The notes under the pieces were generated by a model that worked only from the letters and a program-made list of their open reading frames with translations, did not search any database and was not told the DNA's origin. Position numbers and translations under genes: made by a program. From Priapulus caudatus (taxonomy: Eukaryota > Priapulida > Priapulimorpha > Priapulimorphida > Priapulidae), in the NCBI RefSeq assembly GCF_000485595.1, contig NW_014577952.1:88550-132023 (forward strand): a stretch of 43,474 bases of DNA. Direction: 5' to 3'. Positions 25,317 to 35,068 of this stretch are shown here, one piece after another; position 1 is the stretch's first letter, and each line of letters starts with the position of its first letter.

Positions 25317-27420
25317 TAATACCTCATTATAGACATATTAACAAAAAACCCCCTGCAACTCACACTAAATTTACAAATTCATCAAAGAATGCGAAAGTCA
25401 GTTTCCTGCGCAACATTATGTTCAAATAACATTCCACCAAAAAAATTAATACCTTACCTCCAACCCAAACCATCTGCTTGTCCCATATATCCTTTCCTAC
25501 TGCATCCTTGCCAACCCCGACTCGCCCAACAGACTCATACAAACAATATTTGAAAAAATATGTTCACATATACAAATTTCACATCATACCTTATTATAAT
25601 ATTATTAAATACACAATAAATAAATAATCATAGTATCCATAATTATAGTAATAATACTCTATACGTCACTCTCGGTACATACTTTTAAATTTTTATTGGT
25701 GAGAAAGAGATTGCGAGACAGTAAAAATGCAAACCTCAATGGTCATGTTGGTGAAAACCTTACTCACGGTGGGGCAATATTTTTTTGGTTGTATTAATTA
25801 TTCATAGCCATATCTTTAATATTGTGACAAGACAAAAAAATGCAAACATGAATATGTCACAATCACTTATACTTCTTATAAAAAACCATAATTATTGTTG
25901 TAAAAGAATTTTCTATCTGCACCAACTACATCCTCTGGTTAGTATGTCACGTCCTAGCGACGCCTTGTAAATCAAATATTGATCGATCAAGATCTTTTTA
26001 CTTACACATATTTTCTTGCTAAAGCCCATTATACACGACACCGATTACAAAAGTTAATAAACCATTGATATAGTAAACCTCATATAAACTATATAATTAC
26101 ACACTTCACACTTCAATCAATTTCCAAATAAGAATATATAAAAGTAATAGATATAAAAAGAAAAATTAGAATAGTATGATAAAAAAACACAAGCCACACA
26201 ACAGAAATTAACATTATAACACCAAATTTAATTATTGATACCATATTCAAAAATTTAAATTGTTAAGCCACGCAAAATAAAAACGTACCGATATCTTTAC
26301 ATTTATAATTTTGTCTTATAACCTGATCACTATGATTGTCTGTAAATCTAATTCCACAAACAGTTACTAAAACGTCCATTTTGTTAATCAATACTTAACT
26401 AAAACAAAATAGGTTAAAGTATTTACCTATCAATACAGCAGGCTAACACATACCTTATCCTACTAATTATATTTTTAGGTTTATTTCCAACTATTCATTC
26501 CATTCATGTTTTACAAGATTAAAAATACTAAAACAAACAAATTCAACATCACGATAAGAACTTCAATACCTCTATAACTTATAAATATATTAAAAATAAA
26601 TATATTTAATACATAACATTTTATATTACACCTGCGAAAATTCTTTGATTTCCATCTAAACATATTTTACCCCAAAATAAAATCACAAACCACATGAATA
26701 AAAGTCAAACTTTCTTCATGAAAAAAATATACATCATAATAGATCAATAGACAATTTACTCAAATAAACAATCGAATATCTTCATTTACTACCTTGATAA
26801 ACCTAATTACTCTTACTACTGTAGTATATATACTACTCTAAACTCAACCAAATGACTCAAACGTCACATACATTCGGGCCATCTACACGCTGCAGAAAAC
26901 TCAGTGTATTTCCTCTAGATCAAGGTATACAGCTAAATTTTCCTGACACTACATATACATACTTACGAAGCAACGACACACTATTTCCCAATTCGGATAT
27001 TATACCCTGGACCTAATAATCTGGAGTTGCAACTAATACCATATATCTTAACTGAAACAATACAGCCACCCTAAATCATCAACAAGATCGTCTTGGCTGA
27101 CCCATCGGTTCGAAACTTGGCTCATCTAGATATTGGACACTACCAAACACTGTGCCACCGAGACTAATCTTGACCTATATCAGAAAAATCTGTGTGAATG
27201 TTCGCCCTCTAAGTCCCATGCACCTCCAACAGTCACAACACAAGAAGAATCGAACTAAGGCCCACTCATCAATCATCCCCCGCCGACTATCTGTTTTACT
27301 ATAACCACACAAATGGCCCACATTACACCCGAACCTGAGGTCCACACACACGCGGCATAGCACGCAAGAGACGCTAATAGAGTTTGGCGCAATAGTCGAG
27401 GTTTTAGTACATGCCTTAAT
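25317..27420. other. G-depleted, C-rich-over-G block; no gene established
   Basis: Immediately after the gap the + strand becomes markedly poor in G while C stays common: the line at 25441-25500 has only a couple of G among some twenty C, and 26641-26700 has two G against about a dozen C. The skew fades near 27060-27420. Both flanks are balanced. Neither strand gives a long frame in the standard code. It could be a nuclear copy of strand-biased (e.g. mitochondrial) DNA, a mis-joined contig, or a strongly transcribed or replication-biased tract. Confidence 0.55.
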
Positions 27421-28173
27421 ACGTTTCAAGTTAGGCGGTTATTATCGATTTGGCTGCAAACAGATATGAGAATCGTGGTCGTACGTATATTATCGTATCC
27501 CATGCGGGTGTATAACGAGGAAACGATTTCGCACAAAGCTAGCGAATACGTAGTACTATTGAGCTCAAATGGTTAGTTACGCGAGTAAATCGTAGTATTC
27601 AAGGTATAAAATGACGAATTCCCAATTTATTAAGCACATCTTCCCATTCAATCCTCATGAACTCAGATGAAAGTATGTACTATTAGCAATAGCGTGTAGC
27701 CCGTGGGTGGTAAGAACACAATACGTTACCCGCCAGAGGGCCGCCCGGTGAAAGTTTCAAAATTTGAAGATAAGTAAAATTTGTCATATAAAATTGTTTT
27801 AGTCGTATTTTATTAATACTATAACGCAGGAAGAACAGGAGCGCGAAGTGAATGCCTCTGATTGTTAGGAACCGTGAGACTAAGCTAGTATTTTCTGAAA
27901 AAGGTAAGGAGCTAATCGCCATAATAGCTGCGGGAATCTTTTATAACTGCTACTGGCTCTCTTGTAGAAGGGATCACCGTTAAAGAATATGACCGGCCAT
28001 GACAATAAGCATAGGTTTAAGTTAGTTTAAGCATTCCAGTGAATGCTAGTGATTGCAGGCGGATATGTGCCTAGAGTCCGCTTGAATTCCCTGTTCGTCG
28101 TGTTAGTGACGCTCTTAGGGTCTATGTCCCCCAACGGTATTACCGGAACGGACCCTCGGTCACTATTGATATG
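27421..28173. other. Non-coding, no gene seen
   Basis: Base composition returns to normal. A 79-codon minus-strand frame at 27683-27922 has no motif or splice support and is not called. Confidence 0.4.
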
Positions 28174-28242
28174 GTTTAGGGCCCGTTTAGGGTTAGGATT
28201 AGGTTAGGGTTAGGGTTAAGGTTAAGAGTTTAGGGTTAGGGA
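28174..28242 (+). repeat. Degenerate interstitial telomeric repeat (TTAGGG)n
   Basis: TTTAGGGTTAGGATTAGG-type units: about nine TTAGGG-like words with single-base variants (TTAGGA, TTAAGG, TTAAGA). Confidence 0.85.
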
Positions 28243-28928
28243 GTAGGCGTAGCCACTCCGCTAGACTCGTTTAGTGATAGGCCGAGGTACTGTCCGTATA
28301 TTAGATATACCATGCAGGGTACGGTTCCGGCATAGCCACAAGTTCCCTTCTCTTACGTTTCTACGTTCTACGTTTCTAGACTAGTTCTACGTTGGCGTAA
28401 AGGGGCGAGAGTTCGTACGAACGTGTCACAGACGTGTAAACAGTCGTAGAGAGTCCTGGTCGTTCGTCCGGCAGTACCCTGGGGGATCATAGACGCCTGC
28501 CTCACCGTTAGTGACGGTAACTCACCTTTTCTGTTCACATGTATTCACTTGACTCTCCGTATAGCGCATTTCTGTAGCTCTTCTAGCAGAAGTGTTACAC
28601 GCCCCATTTAATTAAACGCAATATAACCATTTGATGTATATAGTGAGTTGCTGTTTTTGCTGCTGCGCGATTGTTATTGCTCTTATTGTTATACTCCTAC
28701 TGTTTCTCTTATTGTTGTTATTCTTCCTACAACTTCTGTTGCCGCCTAGCGTGGCCCTGTGTCAAAAATACATACACTTAAACACAAACGATACCCCAAC
28801 TATAAATTTCACAGCGACATGTACAGTCATTTTCTGTGGTTTCACTGATATAGACACATTAAGTATGCATAATGTACGGCTGCGACATGTATAAATGGTA
28901 TATTGCGCCCGACTTGTATTGACTCAGC
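28243..28928. other. Non-coding, no gene seen
   Basis: An 87-codon frame at 28631-28894 is a Leu/Cys-rich product of a TTGTTATT-type tract. No exon support. Confidence 0.4.
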
Positions 28929-28975
28929 CATAGATATAATATACAAACACATTGTATTTGTATATTATATCTATG
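28929..28975. repeat. 19-bp perfect inverted repeat, 9-nt loop
   Basis: CATAGATATAATATACAAA (28929-28947) is complementary to TTTGTATATTATATCTATG (28957-28975). It is a hairpin or a tiny foldback. Confidence 0.85.
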
Positions 28976-29318
28976 ACTCGGCTAACTCAATGTCATAGGC
29001 AGCAATTATTGTGTATGCGATTCAGTGCGATAGGCTACTCGCGCATTATTGCTCACTCGTCAAATGCTCACTCAACAAAATGCTAACCAATTTTGTTTAT
29101 TGTTTAGTTTTAACGCATGTGCTTGCATGATCACAAAAATTCAGGATGTAATACCAGACGAATGAAAGAATAGTCAGCGCTTATTATGGGTTTGATCGGT
29201 GTATCTTTGCTCCCGTTACGTCATGCCGGCGGGGAGAAATACACATTTTTCCGGAAATAGCGGAACGGTAGTAGGGCGCAACTTCGGGATCGCTCGGGTC
29301 CATAATACCATGTGTACA

Positions 29319-29378
29319 CATGTATCACTGATCTCTACTATACTAACTAGGGTTCGTATAGTAGAGATCAGTGACATG
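29319..29378. repeat. Inverted repeat around TAGGGTT
   Basis: TCACTGATCTCTACTATA (29325-29342) pairs with TATAGTAGAGATCAGTGA (29357-29374), extended by CATG/CATG ends with a 2-nt bulge. The loop contains ACTAGGGTTCG. Confidence 0.85.
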
Positions 29379-29393
29379 TATACGCATTGTGAA

Positions 29394-29411
29394 CCCTAAC
29401 CCTAACCCTAA
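29394..29411 (-). repeat. Interstitial telomeric repeat (CCCTAA)3
   Basis: Three perfect CCCTAA units on the + strand (TTAGGG on the minus strand), directly beyond the A/T-rich tail of the tRNA-like sequence next to it. Confidence 0.9.
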
Positions 29412-29442
29412 ACAGAAAAACAAAACAAAACAAAAACTAAAC

Positions 29443-29505
29443 AGTTGGGATTCGAACCAACGACCTTTCAGACGTGACGTCCGTGCTCTTCGAGTTCGTC
29501 TATTC
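29443..29505 (-). mobile_element. tRNA-derived fragment (SINE-like), minus strand
   Basis: On the minus strand GGTTCGAATCC (29458-29448) is an exact B-box/T-loop match, preceded by GAGCACGGACGTCACG and TCTGAAAGGTC, which resemble the D-to-variable-loop part of a tRNA-related SINE. The T-stem has mismatches and no A box or acceptor stem is visible, so it is not a functional tRNA. It is followed by a TTTTGTTTTG-type tail and then telomeric repeats. Confidence 0.55.
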
Positions 29506-29660
29506 AGTATTATTGAAAATACCACATGACATATGATAAATAAGCAAATATGTAAAATGTATTTCTCCCTCGTGCAAAAATCCACCTCGTCTGTGGTCCG
29601 GCGGCCGCTGAGCGGCGCTAGCTAGTGTGACTGTCGCGGACTCGCGCCGGTACGTGACGA

Positions 29661-30271
29661 CTACGTGTGGTAACGGGAGTACAGCGTTGCGTAGACGGCA
29701 CACATCGCTACGATTAACGCAATTAAGTGCCGCCGCGTTGGTGACGACCCAGCAGTGGACGAATACGTCGTAGCGAGGCGGCCTCGTGAAGTTTAGCAGC
29801 AGAAAAGCCCGCTCACGCACAGACTGATCGCACGCCCAGTACGAGGCGACGATCGCACGCATTCTCGCCACCGTCATGTGCCGACGATGGCGTACCGGGT
29901 TCATCACCGCCAGGTGGCGTTCTATCGCTATCACGCACAGACTCGTCGCCCGCCCACTGCGAGGCGACGATCGCACGCATTCTCGCCACCGTCACGTACA
30001 CCGACGATGGCGTATCGGATTCAGCACCGCCAGGTGGCGGTCTATCGCTATCGCGCACAGACTCGTAGCGAAGACGGAAAGGAGCCAGAAGCTCGACGCT
30101 TTCGACAGATGCATCATGACGATGTCGACGTCATCGAGGATTCCCAGATTTCTTCTCACCCGCACGAGGCGCAGGGTTATCAACCAGGGGGTGCTGGCGA
30201 GCAGGTTGGAGGTTGCTAGGCTACCGACGAGCACGAAGATGGGGCTGTCGTGACGGAAGCTGCAGATGAAA
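29661..30271 (-). pseudogene. Class A (rhodopsin-like) GPCR remnant, TM2-TM5
   Basis: Reading right to left: end of TM1/loop (FRHDSPIFVLVGSLATSN), TM2 (LLASTPWLITL), TM3 (ASSFWLLSVFATSLCAIAI) ending DRHLAVLNPIRHRR in place of the DRY box, then MTVARMRAIVASQWAGD opening TM4. The TM3 end to TM4 block then repeats in another frame (SLCVIAIERHLAVMNPVRH, RRHMTVARMRAIVASYWA), followed by LLLNFTRPPRYDVFVHCWVV (loop 2) and, after one more frame change, TM5 (LIALIVAMCAVYATLYSRY). The pattern AIAIDRHLAVxNPxRHRR is typical of rhodopsin-class receptors, but the subfamily and ligand are unknown. TM1 is missing, cut at a palindrome at 30272-30304; TM6 and TM7 were not found. With frameshifts, a duplication and both ends missing it is a pseudogene as assembled, perhaps aggravated by sequence error. 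Confidence 0.75.
29816..30053. repeat. 118/120-bp tandem duplication in the GPCR remnant
   Basis: The word CGCACAGACT occurs at 29816, 29934 and 30054. The two intervening units are about 90% alike by eye (shared CATTCTCGCCACCGTCA, CCGACGATGGCGTA, CACCGCCAGGTGGCG). Each unit encodes the TM3-end, loop and TM4-start block on the minus strand. Confidence 0.9.
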
Positions 30272-30304
30272 GCTAACTCGAGTTAAGCGTTAACTCGAGT
30301 TAGC
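30272..30304. repeat. 15-bp-arm palindrome with 3-nt loop
   Basis: GCTAACTCGAGTTAA / GCG / TTAACTCGAGTTAGC, perfect. It sits exactly where the GPCR frame loses TM1 and before the CGTG-rich minisatellite. Confidence 0.9.
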
Positions 30305-30334
30305 GATTATGTAGCGTCTACACGACAACACCCG

Positions 30335-30855
30335 ATAGGGTGTGTCTGTGCGTGTGTGCGTGTGCAGGTACACGTGTGTGCATGAGTGCGTTGCTGCGTA
30401 CGTGCCTGTGTGTACAGGTACGCGTGCGTGCATGCATGTGCACGTAGACGTGCGTCCGTGCGTGCGTGCGTGTGCTCGTACACCTGCGTGCGTGCGTGCG
30501 TGTGTGCGTGTGCACGTATACGTGCGTTCGTGCGTGCGTGCGTGCGTGCGTGCGTGTGCACTTACACGTGCGTGAGTGCGTGTGCATGTACACGTGCGCG
30601 CGTGCGTGCGTGCGTGTGAACGTACACGTGCGTGGCTGCGTGCGTGTGTGAAAGCGTGCGTGCGTGTTCACGTACACATGCGTCCGTGCGTGCGTGCGTG
30701 TGCACGTACACCTGCGTGCATGAATGTGTATGTAAACGTGCGAGCGTGCGTATGCACATATACGTGCGTGCGTGCGTGCGTGTGCACGTACACCTGCGTG
30801 CATGCGTGCGTGCGTGCGTTTAGATGTACACGTGCGCGCGTGCGTACCTGCATAT
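30335..30855. repeat. CGTGCGTG-rich minisatellite
   Basis: About 520 bp of variable units around TGCGTGCGTGCGTGTGCACG plus TACAC(G/C), roughly 25-60 bp each. The Arg-Val-Cys and His-Thr-Arg open frames on both strands are artefacts. Confidence 0.95.
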
Positions 30856-33361
30856 AGTTGCAACACGTACTACAATGGTAGTGACGTCGATCGATATACC
30901 GGTCTGATATCGGTAGACCAGTGTTAAATGAAACTGCTTCAAATTGAACTTTATCGTGTTTTGATCGTTGCAAAAGTGCGCCTATACCACTCTATGAGTA
31001 GTAATGCATCGTTTACAGTCAAGCAATTTGAAATCATGCGAGCAGATTAAGAGAACATAGGTAACAACAAATGGCCTGTTCCCTTTTATAGTATAGATGT
31101 ATATGATATCAATGGTTTTGCCTCAGAAATGAAACGGCAATTTCTCAGATTACTTACGCCACCTACCGGCAAGATAAAATAGTGATAAATTTAGTAATTA
31201 AATAGCATTTAGTTGCTGCTTAGCTACCGTTTCTATAACATGATCGCCATCAAATGGGCAATTGGAAGGGGGGAGGGGTAGTAATAGTATTGACTTAAAT
31301 ATTCGATATCCATTAAGAGATATGGTAACGATGTTCTCTGAACGTATTTTATAAAATTCAATATGCTTTCCTAAGCTTTCTGATTTCATGACATCATCTA
31401 TGCATCCAAAAACGTATACAATTCTATGCAATCAAATGGAAGCAATCAAGTTACTAATTAAAAAACATATAGCACCACAAAAATTTATTTCCTAATCTAG
31501 ATCATATACTCGCACACAGATATACACAGAAAGAGCTTCATACACACACGCACTTTTACACACATATATACACAGCTTTGTGGCAGAATTTATTTGCTGC
31601 TTTAGTCATAAGCGTCTGCTCCAGTGCTACAGTGTATACAGTATATTTTTTCGGGTTTAGTGTCTAAAACCCAATTCCACTACAGCGAAATAACAGTAAT
31701 TATATCCAGGCCAGAGCAGAGGCGGCCAGTTGGGCCAGTTGGCATGGGCGTACGATTTTGAGGGGGCCTACTCCCCCTGGTAGAGGCAAAGGGGGTCCCT
31801 TTGGTAATGAATATTGATATTGTAAAGAGAGTCAATAAGGATCCTTTAGCACAAAATATTAATATTTCTAAAATATTGGTCATAAATTGTGTACAAAAAT
31901 GGTCCAAAACAAGGCTCAGATTGCACCAGAGAGCATCTAAAACCCCTTAGAAGAGCTTTCAGGGCCCAACCCTGGTCGTGAGGGACTCGTGATGTGCGCT
32001 TGGCGCACATTATTTCACAGAAAATCTTAAGTACTCCTGTCATGCCACCCCCTTTTTGAAAAGTTTGGAACGATTTTTGAAAAGTTTGTGACGGGCCTGT
32101 TGTAAGTACATCATATACACTGCGTGTAAATGTATATACCCATACATAAATCCATATTATGTATATACCCATACATAAATTATATGTCTTCAGCACTGAA
32201 TTCAAAGAAACATAATGAGCAGTTTGAAATGGGGCCTACATTTCCCATCTGGGCTGGGCCTATTACCAGCTTTGCATGGGCCTAATTATATCAGGAGTGG
32301 ATAATACTCTATTATCCACTCCTAATTATATCACGTCCACTATTTATATTATAAGAGAGGAGAGGTCGATTTTCAGACGCGGTAATCTTCTGAGCATCCA
32401 GCCCACGCCACCAATCTTAGTGTATATCCCGTGTGTCGGACACCAATATAGGCTAATCCATATTTGTTAAATCTACCCATATTTGTAGGTATAATGACGA
32501 TAAATAGGCCTTAATACGGGCGATAATTTTAGCAGTGGGGTGATGTCACAAAAGTAGAATAGCCGAATTCCCACTAATGTAGCCATTTAATGGACAAAAG
32601 CCAAAACTTTGTTAATACCAGGTTAAACTATGCCAAATTTATATAAAAAAATTATTATGCACTCAGTTGTCAGTTGAGTCTCAAAGGCAGCGCAGCGCAA
32701 CACACACTTTTAGGGGTTCATTTTCGTTCATTTGTATTTTTAAAATTGTAATTTGTCTGTGTATACATTCGGATATAATGTATAACATGGTATAAAGAAT
32801 TAGGTTTGTTAAAATCAGGTGCTATTCATCTTTTTGATAATGTTATCTATGGTGACTTCACTGATGCAGAACTCTGCCAAATTGACCAACTAATTTGATT
32901 AAAAAGAGGTGATATCCATACGTTTAGAGAAATATTAACTTTTTTTAAATCTGCTCATTATTTTACGATGAAAGTGACCCTGAACTGATACCGTGCTATA
33001 TTAACGGGTTTAGTTTATTGACCTATGTATTTAGTTTAGTTTAGTTTTCATGTATTCTTTTGATGTAAAGCGAATCCCAATAATAAGAGAGACACGTGAC
33101 AGATGTCACCAATTGTGTATTTAAAGGGCGAGGCGAGGCTTGCAAAGCCAGAGGGGCATATTCCTAATAACTTCGCGCAATTTCATAACAATGTTGTATA
33201 TCCAGAAGCTTTGACTAAACAGAATCAGAAAATTGTTCGAACTGTTTGTGTCAGAATAATATAGTTTGTTTCTCTGTTACGAATCTATCATTGGAATTAA
33301 GTAAAACAAGTTATAAAAATATAAATCGAGCCACCCGCTACCCTAGAGTGTCGGCTGAGAA
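30856..33361. other. Non-coding, no gene seen
   Basis: Contains small repeats: GTATATACCCATACATAAAT occurs twice near 32132 and 32161, and GGAGTGGATAAT (about 32294) is inverted at ATTATCCACTCC (about 32310). Frames of 75-119 codons on the minus strand at 31680-32205 have no motif and are not called. Confidence 0.4.
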
Positions 33362-33501
33362 TTAGCCTTGCGTGTATACCATGCTGGTGGGTGGGTGATT
33401 ACTGTCTTCTATCCATCCCGGAATCTCTACCCGTAGATTGAGTCCGTGTGGCTGGATAGTGTTTAGAATGTGAATCCAGTACACTTCTCTTTTCTTTTTG
33501 A
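33362..33501 (-). mobile_element. Penelope-like or related retroelement fragment (GIY-YIG tail)
   Basis: The minus-strand frame reads KKREVYWIHILNTIQPHGLN then LRVEIPGWIEDSNHPPTSM before a TAA. The E-x-Y/F-WIxxLxTxxPxGLN signature is, from memory, the end of the RT-linked endonuclease module of Penelope-like elements. Only this terminal piece remains. Confidence 0.5.
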
Positions 33502-33598
33502 TGGGGATCGTATGGGTGAGGGGAGGGGGTAAAAATATTTTAAAATTAAGTAAGTATATGTGGCTGAATTTGCTATTAAAAGTTGTTCCTAAGCGTTT

Positions 33599-33627
33599 TC
33601 CCCGAGCAACGCCGGGTACCAGGCTAG
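33599..33627 (+). mobile_element. Helitron 3' terminus
   Basis: CCCCGAGCAACGCCGGG forms a short GC hairpin, followed by TACCAGG and CTAG, then T. A 3' hairpin a few bases before CTRR-T is the Helitron 3' signature. The 5' TC end and any Rep/helicase were not located, so only this end is claimed. Confidence 0.5.
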
Positions 33628-33724
33628 TTTGGTCATATAAGAGATTGATTGGCGAAAATTTTTCAATCGGTAGGTGGCGCTATTACAGTTAGCTGGACAC
33701 TTCAGTCTTTTTTTGTTTTGGTTT

Positions 33725-33766
33725 AACCTGAGAACAATATATACATGTATATATTGTTCTCAGGTT
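33725..33766. repeat. 42-bp perfect palindrome
   Basis: AACCTGAGAACAATATATAC joined to its exact inverse through a central A|T (TACATGTA core). No spacer. Confidence 0.9.
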
Positions 33767-33827
33767 TTAGCAAAGTGTCAGTATATAAATCACTGAATTT
33801 TCACACTACTTTTTCGTTAACGTCATA

Positions 33828-34355
33828 ACCTCATAAAGATTAGTCGTCAAAGTCCAATATCAAAGACAGAGAGACAACATTGATCAAATATACAGATCAA
33901 CACTGTCACTGAAGATCGCAGTAGAAAAAACTTTAAATTTGCAATTATTAAACCAAAGAGGAAGGAAGAGAATTCCAATATGGAATGACAGAAATGAAGA
34001 AGCTAAACTTAAAGGGATCCTTTGAAGATGGCACATGTCGAAAGCAATGATAACGCTCAGATAACCGAATGCCAATCTTCACACGACCATGATAAATTTG
34101 AATACTAAATAATTAAATAATTTGATACTTAAATGAAAGGTTATAAGTTTAGCATGGAGAAAGCAGACACGGAGAGGAGGCCAATTAGGTTGAGTTAAAA
34201 CAACCTCAGAACCATCATGATATTTTTTGTAAACCCACCTCGGAGCTTTATACTGAATGGCATCTAATTTAGAACGGTTCTGAAGTGTATAGATGCATAA
34301 TCCTGATGAAGCATATTCTAATATGAAGAGAACCATAGTTTTAAATGGCAGGGAC
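33828..34355 (-). mobile_element. Non-LTR retrotransposon RT C-terminus, copy 2
   Basis: The minus-strand frame YKTMVLFILEYASSG, then LQNRSKLDAIQYKAPRWVYK, SEVVLTQPNWPPLR and HAKLITFH matches the LINE (CR1/Jockey-type) end-of-RT pattern (LEYASSVW… LExIQRRAARWV… LxWPxLxxRR). It then decays to RHVPSSKDPFKFSFFISVIP and YWNSLPSSLV followed by stops. It shares its last ~230 bp with 20272-20505. Confidence 0.75.
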
Positions 34356-34559
34356 TGGGTTTTAGTAGTTTAGAATTGGCAAATCCAATATTATGAGGTT
34401 ATAGGGACCAGCAATTGGCAGATATTACACAGAAACACAATAAATAACTCAAATTTATGACAAGAACAAATAATATTATTTCTTTATTTACTTAAATTAC
34501 ATATAAATATTTATTTCACACAAAAATCCTAACCAATGCATGACTACGGCAGACATGTA

Positions 34560-34711
34560 TAACGTTTGGAAAAGTACCATAACTGGCAATGTTCAAACGT
34601 CATACTTGCCTGCCTGCTATTGTTACGTGCGTCGCTGCGGCCGTGCGACTGGGACGACCTCGTCGATCGGATGGAGAAGGACGACGACCTGTTCATGCAG
34701 TACTTCAGGTA
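34560..34711 (+). CDS. Candidate exon, unrecognised product
   Basis: An open frame ends LACLLLLRASLRPCDWDDLV then DRMEKDDDLFMQYF, abutting TTCAG|GTAGAA as a possible donor at 34711. The 3' half is GC-rich and has strongly protein-like composition (WDDLVDRMEKDDDLFMQYF), unlike the surrounding AT-rich DNA. The preceding LACLLLL stretch may be intron read through; I see no canonical AG acceptor near the GC-rich start, which could be a sequencing slip. No family recognised. Confidence 0.35.
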
Positions 34712-34718
34712 GAAATTA

Positions 34719-34721
<3 letters not shown>

Positions 34722-34784
<63 letters not shown>

Positions 34785-34790
34785 TATAGT
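34722..34790. repeat. (AT)n microsatellite
   Basis: TATATATA run of about 65 bp directly after the candidate exon. Confidence 0.95.
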
Positions 34791-35068
34791 TTTTGATATA
34801 ATAATTTTGTTTCATGATTATATAATATCAAATCTTATATTATATAATATATAATAATATATAAGGAGCGAGTCTTCAGGTCTGTTCGGTAAACGAGTTC
34901 AGCGGGTTTTTTCAGAAACATATGGTAGCTTTGGTTGTTTGTGGTACAGGTGGCTGTGATATTCTGCTGTCTTCGTCTGTGTTATAAATGTGCTTTTGCG
35001 CGAGATCCGAGCTGAGAAAGAAATCGTTATACGCACGGATACCAATCTACAAGTTCTAATATTTAAAT

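Noticed and set aside
24674-25429. 251-codon open frame
   Set aside because: It consists mostly of undetermined bases of the assembly gap.
28631-28894. Leu/Cys-rich 87-codon frame resembling a membrane protein
   Set aside because: The hydrophobic stretch comes from a TTGTTATT-type tract and there is no exon support.
29443-29505. Functional tRNA gene
   Set aside because: The B box is exact, but there is no A box, acceptor stem or complete cloverleaf; it is better read as a tRNA-derived retroposon fragment.
31680-32205. Minus-strand frames of 75 and 119 codons
   Set aside because: They overlap in different frames, have no motif, and span small direct repeats.
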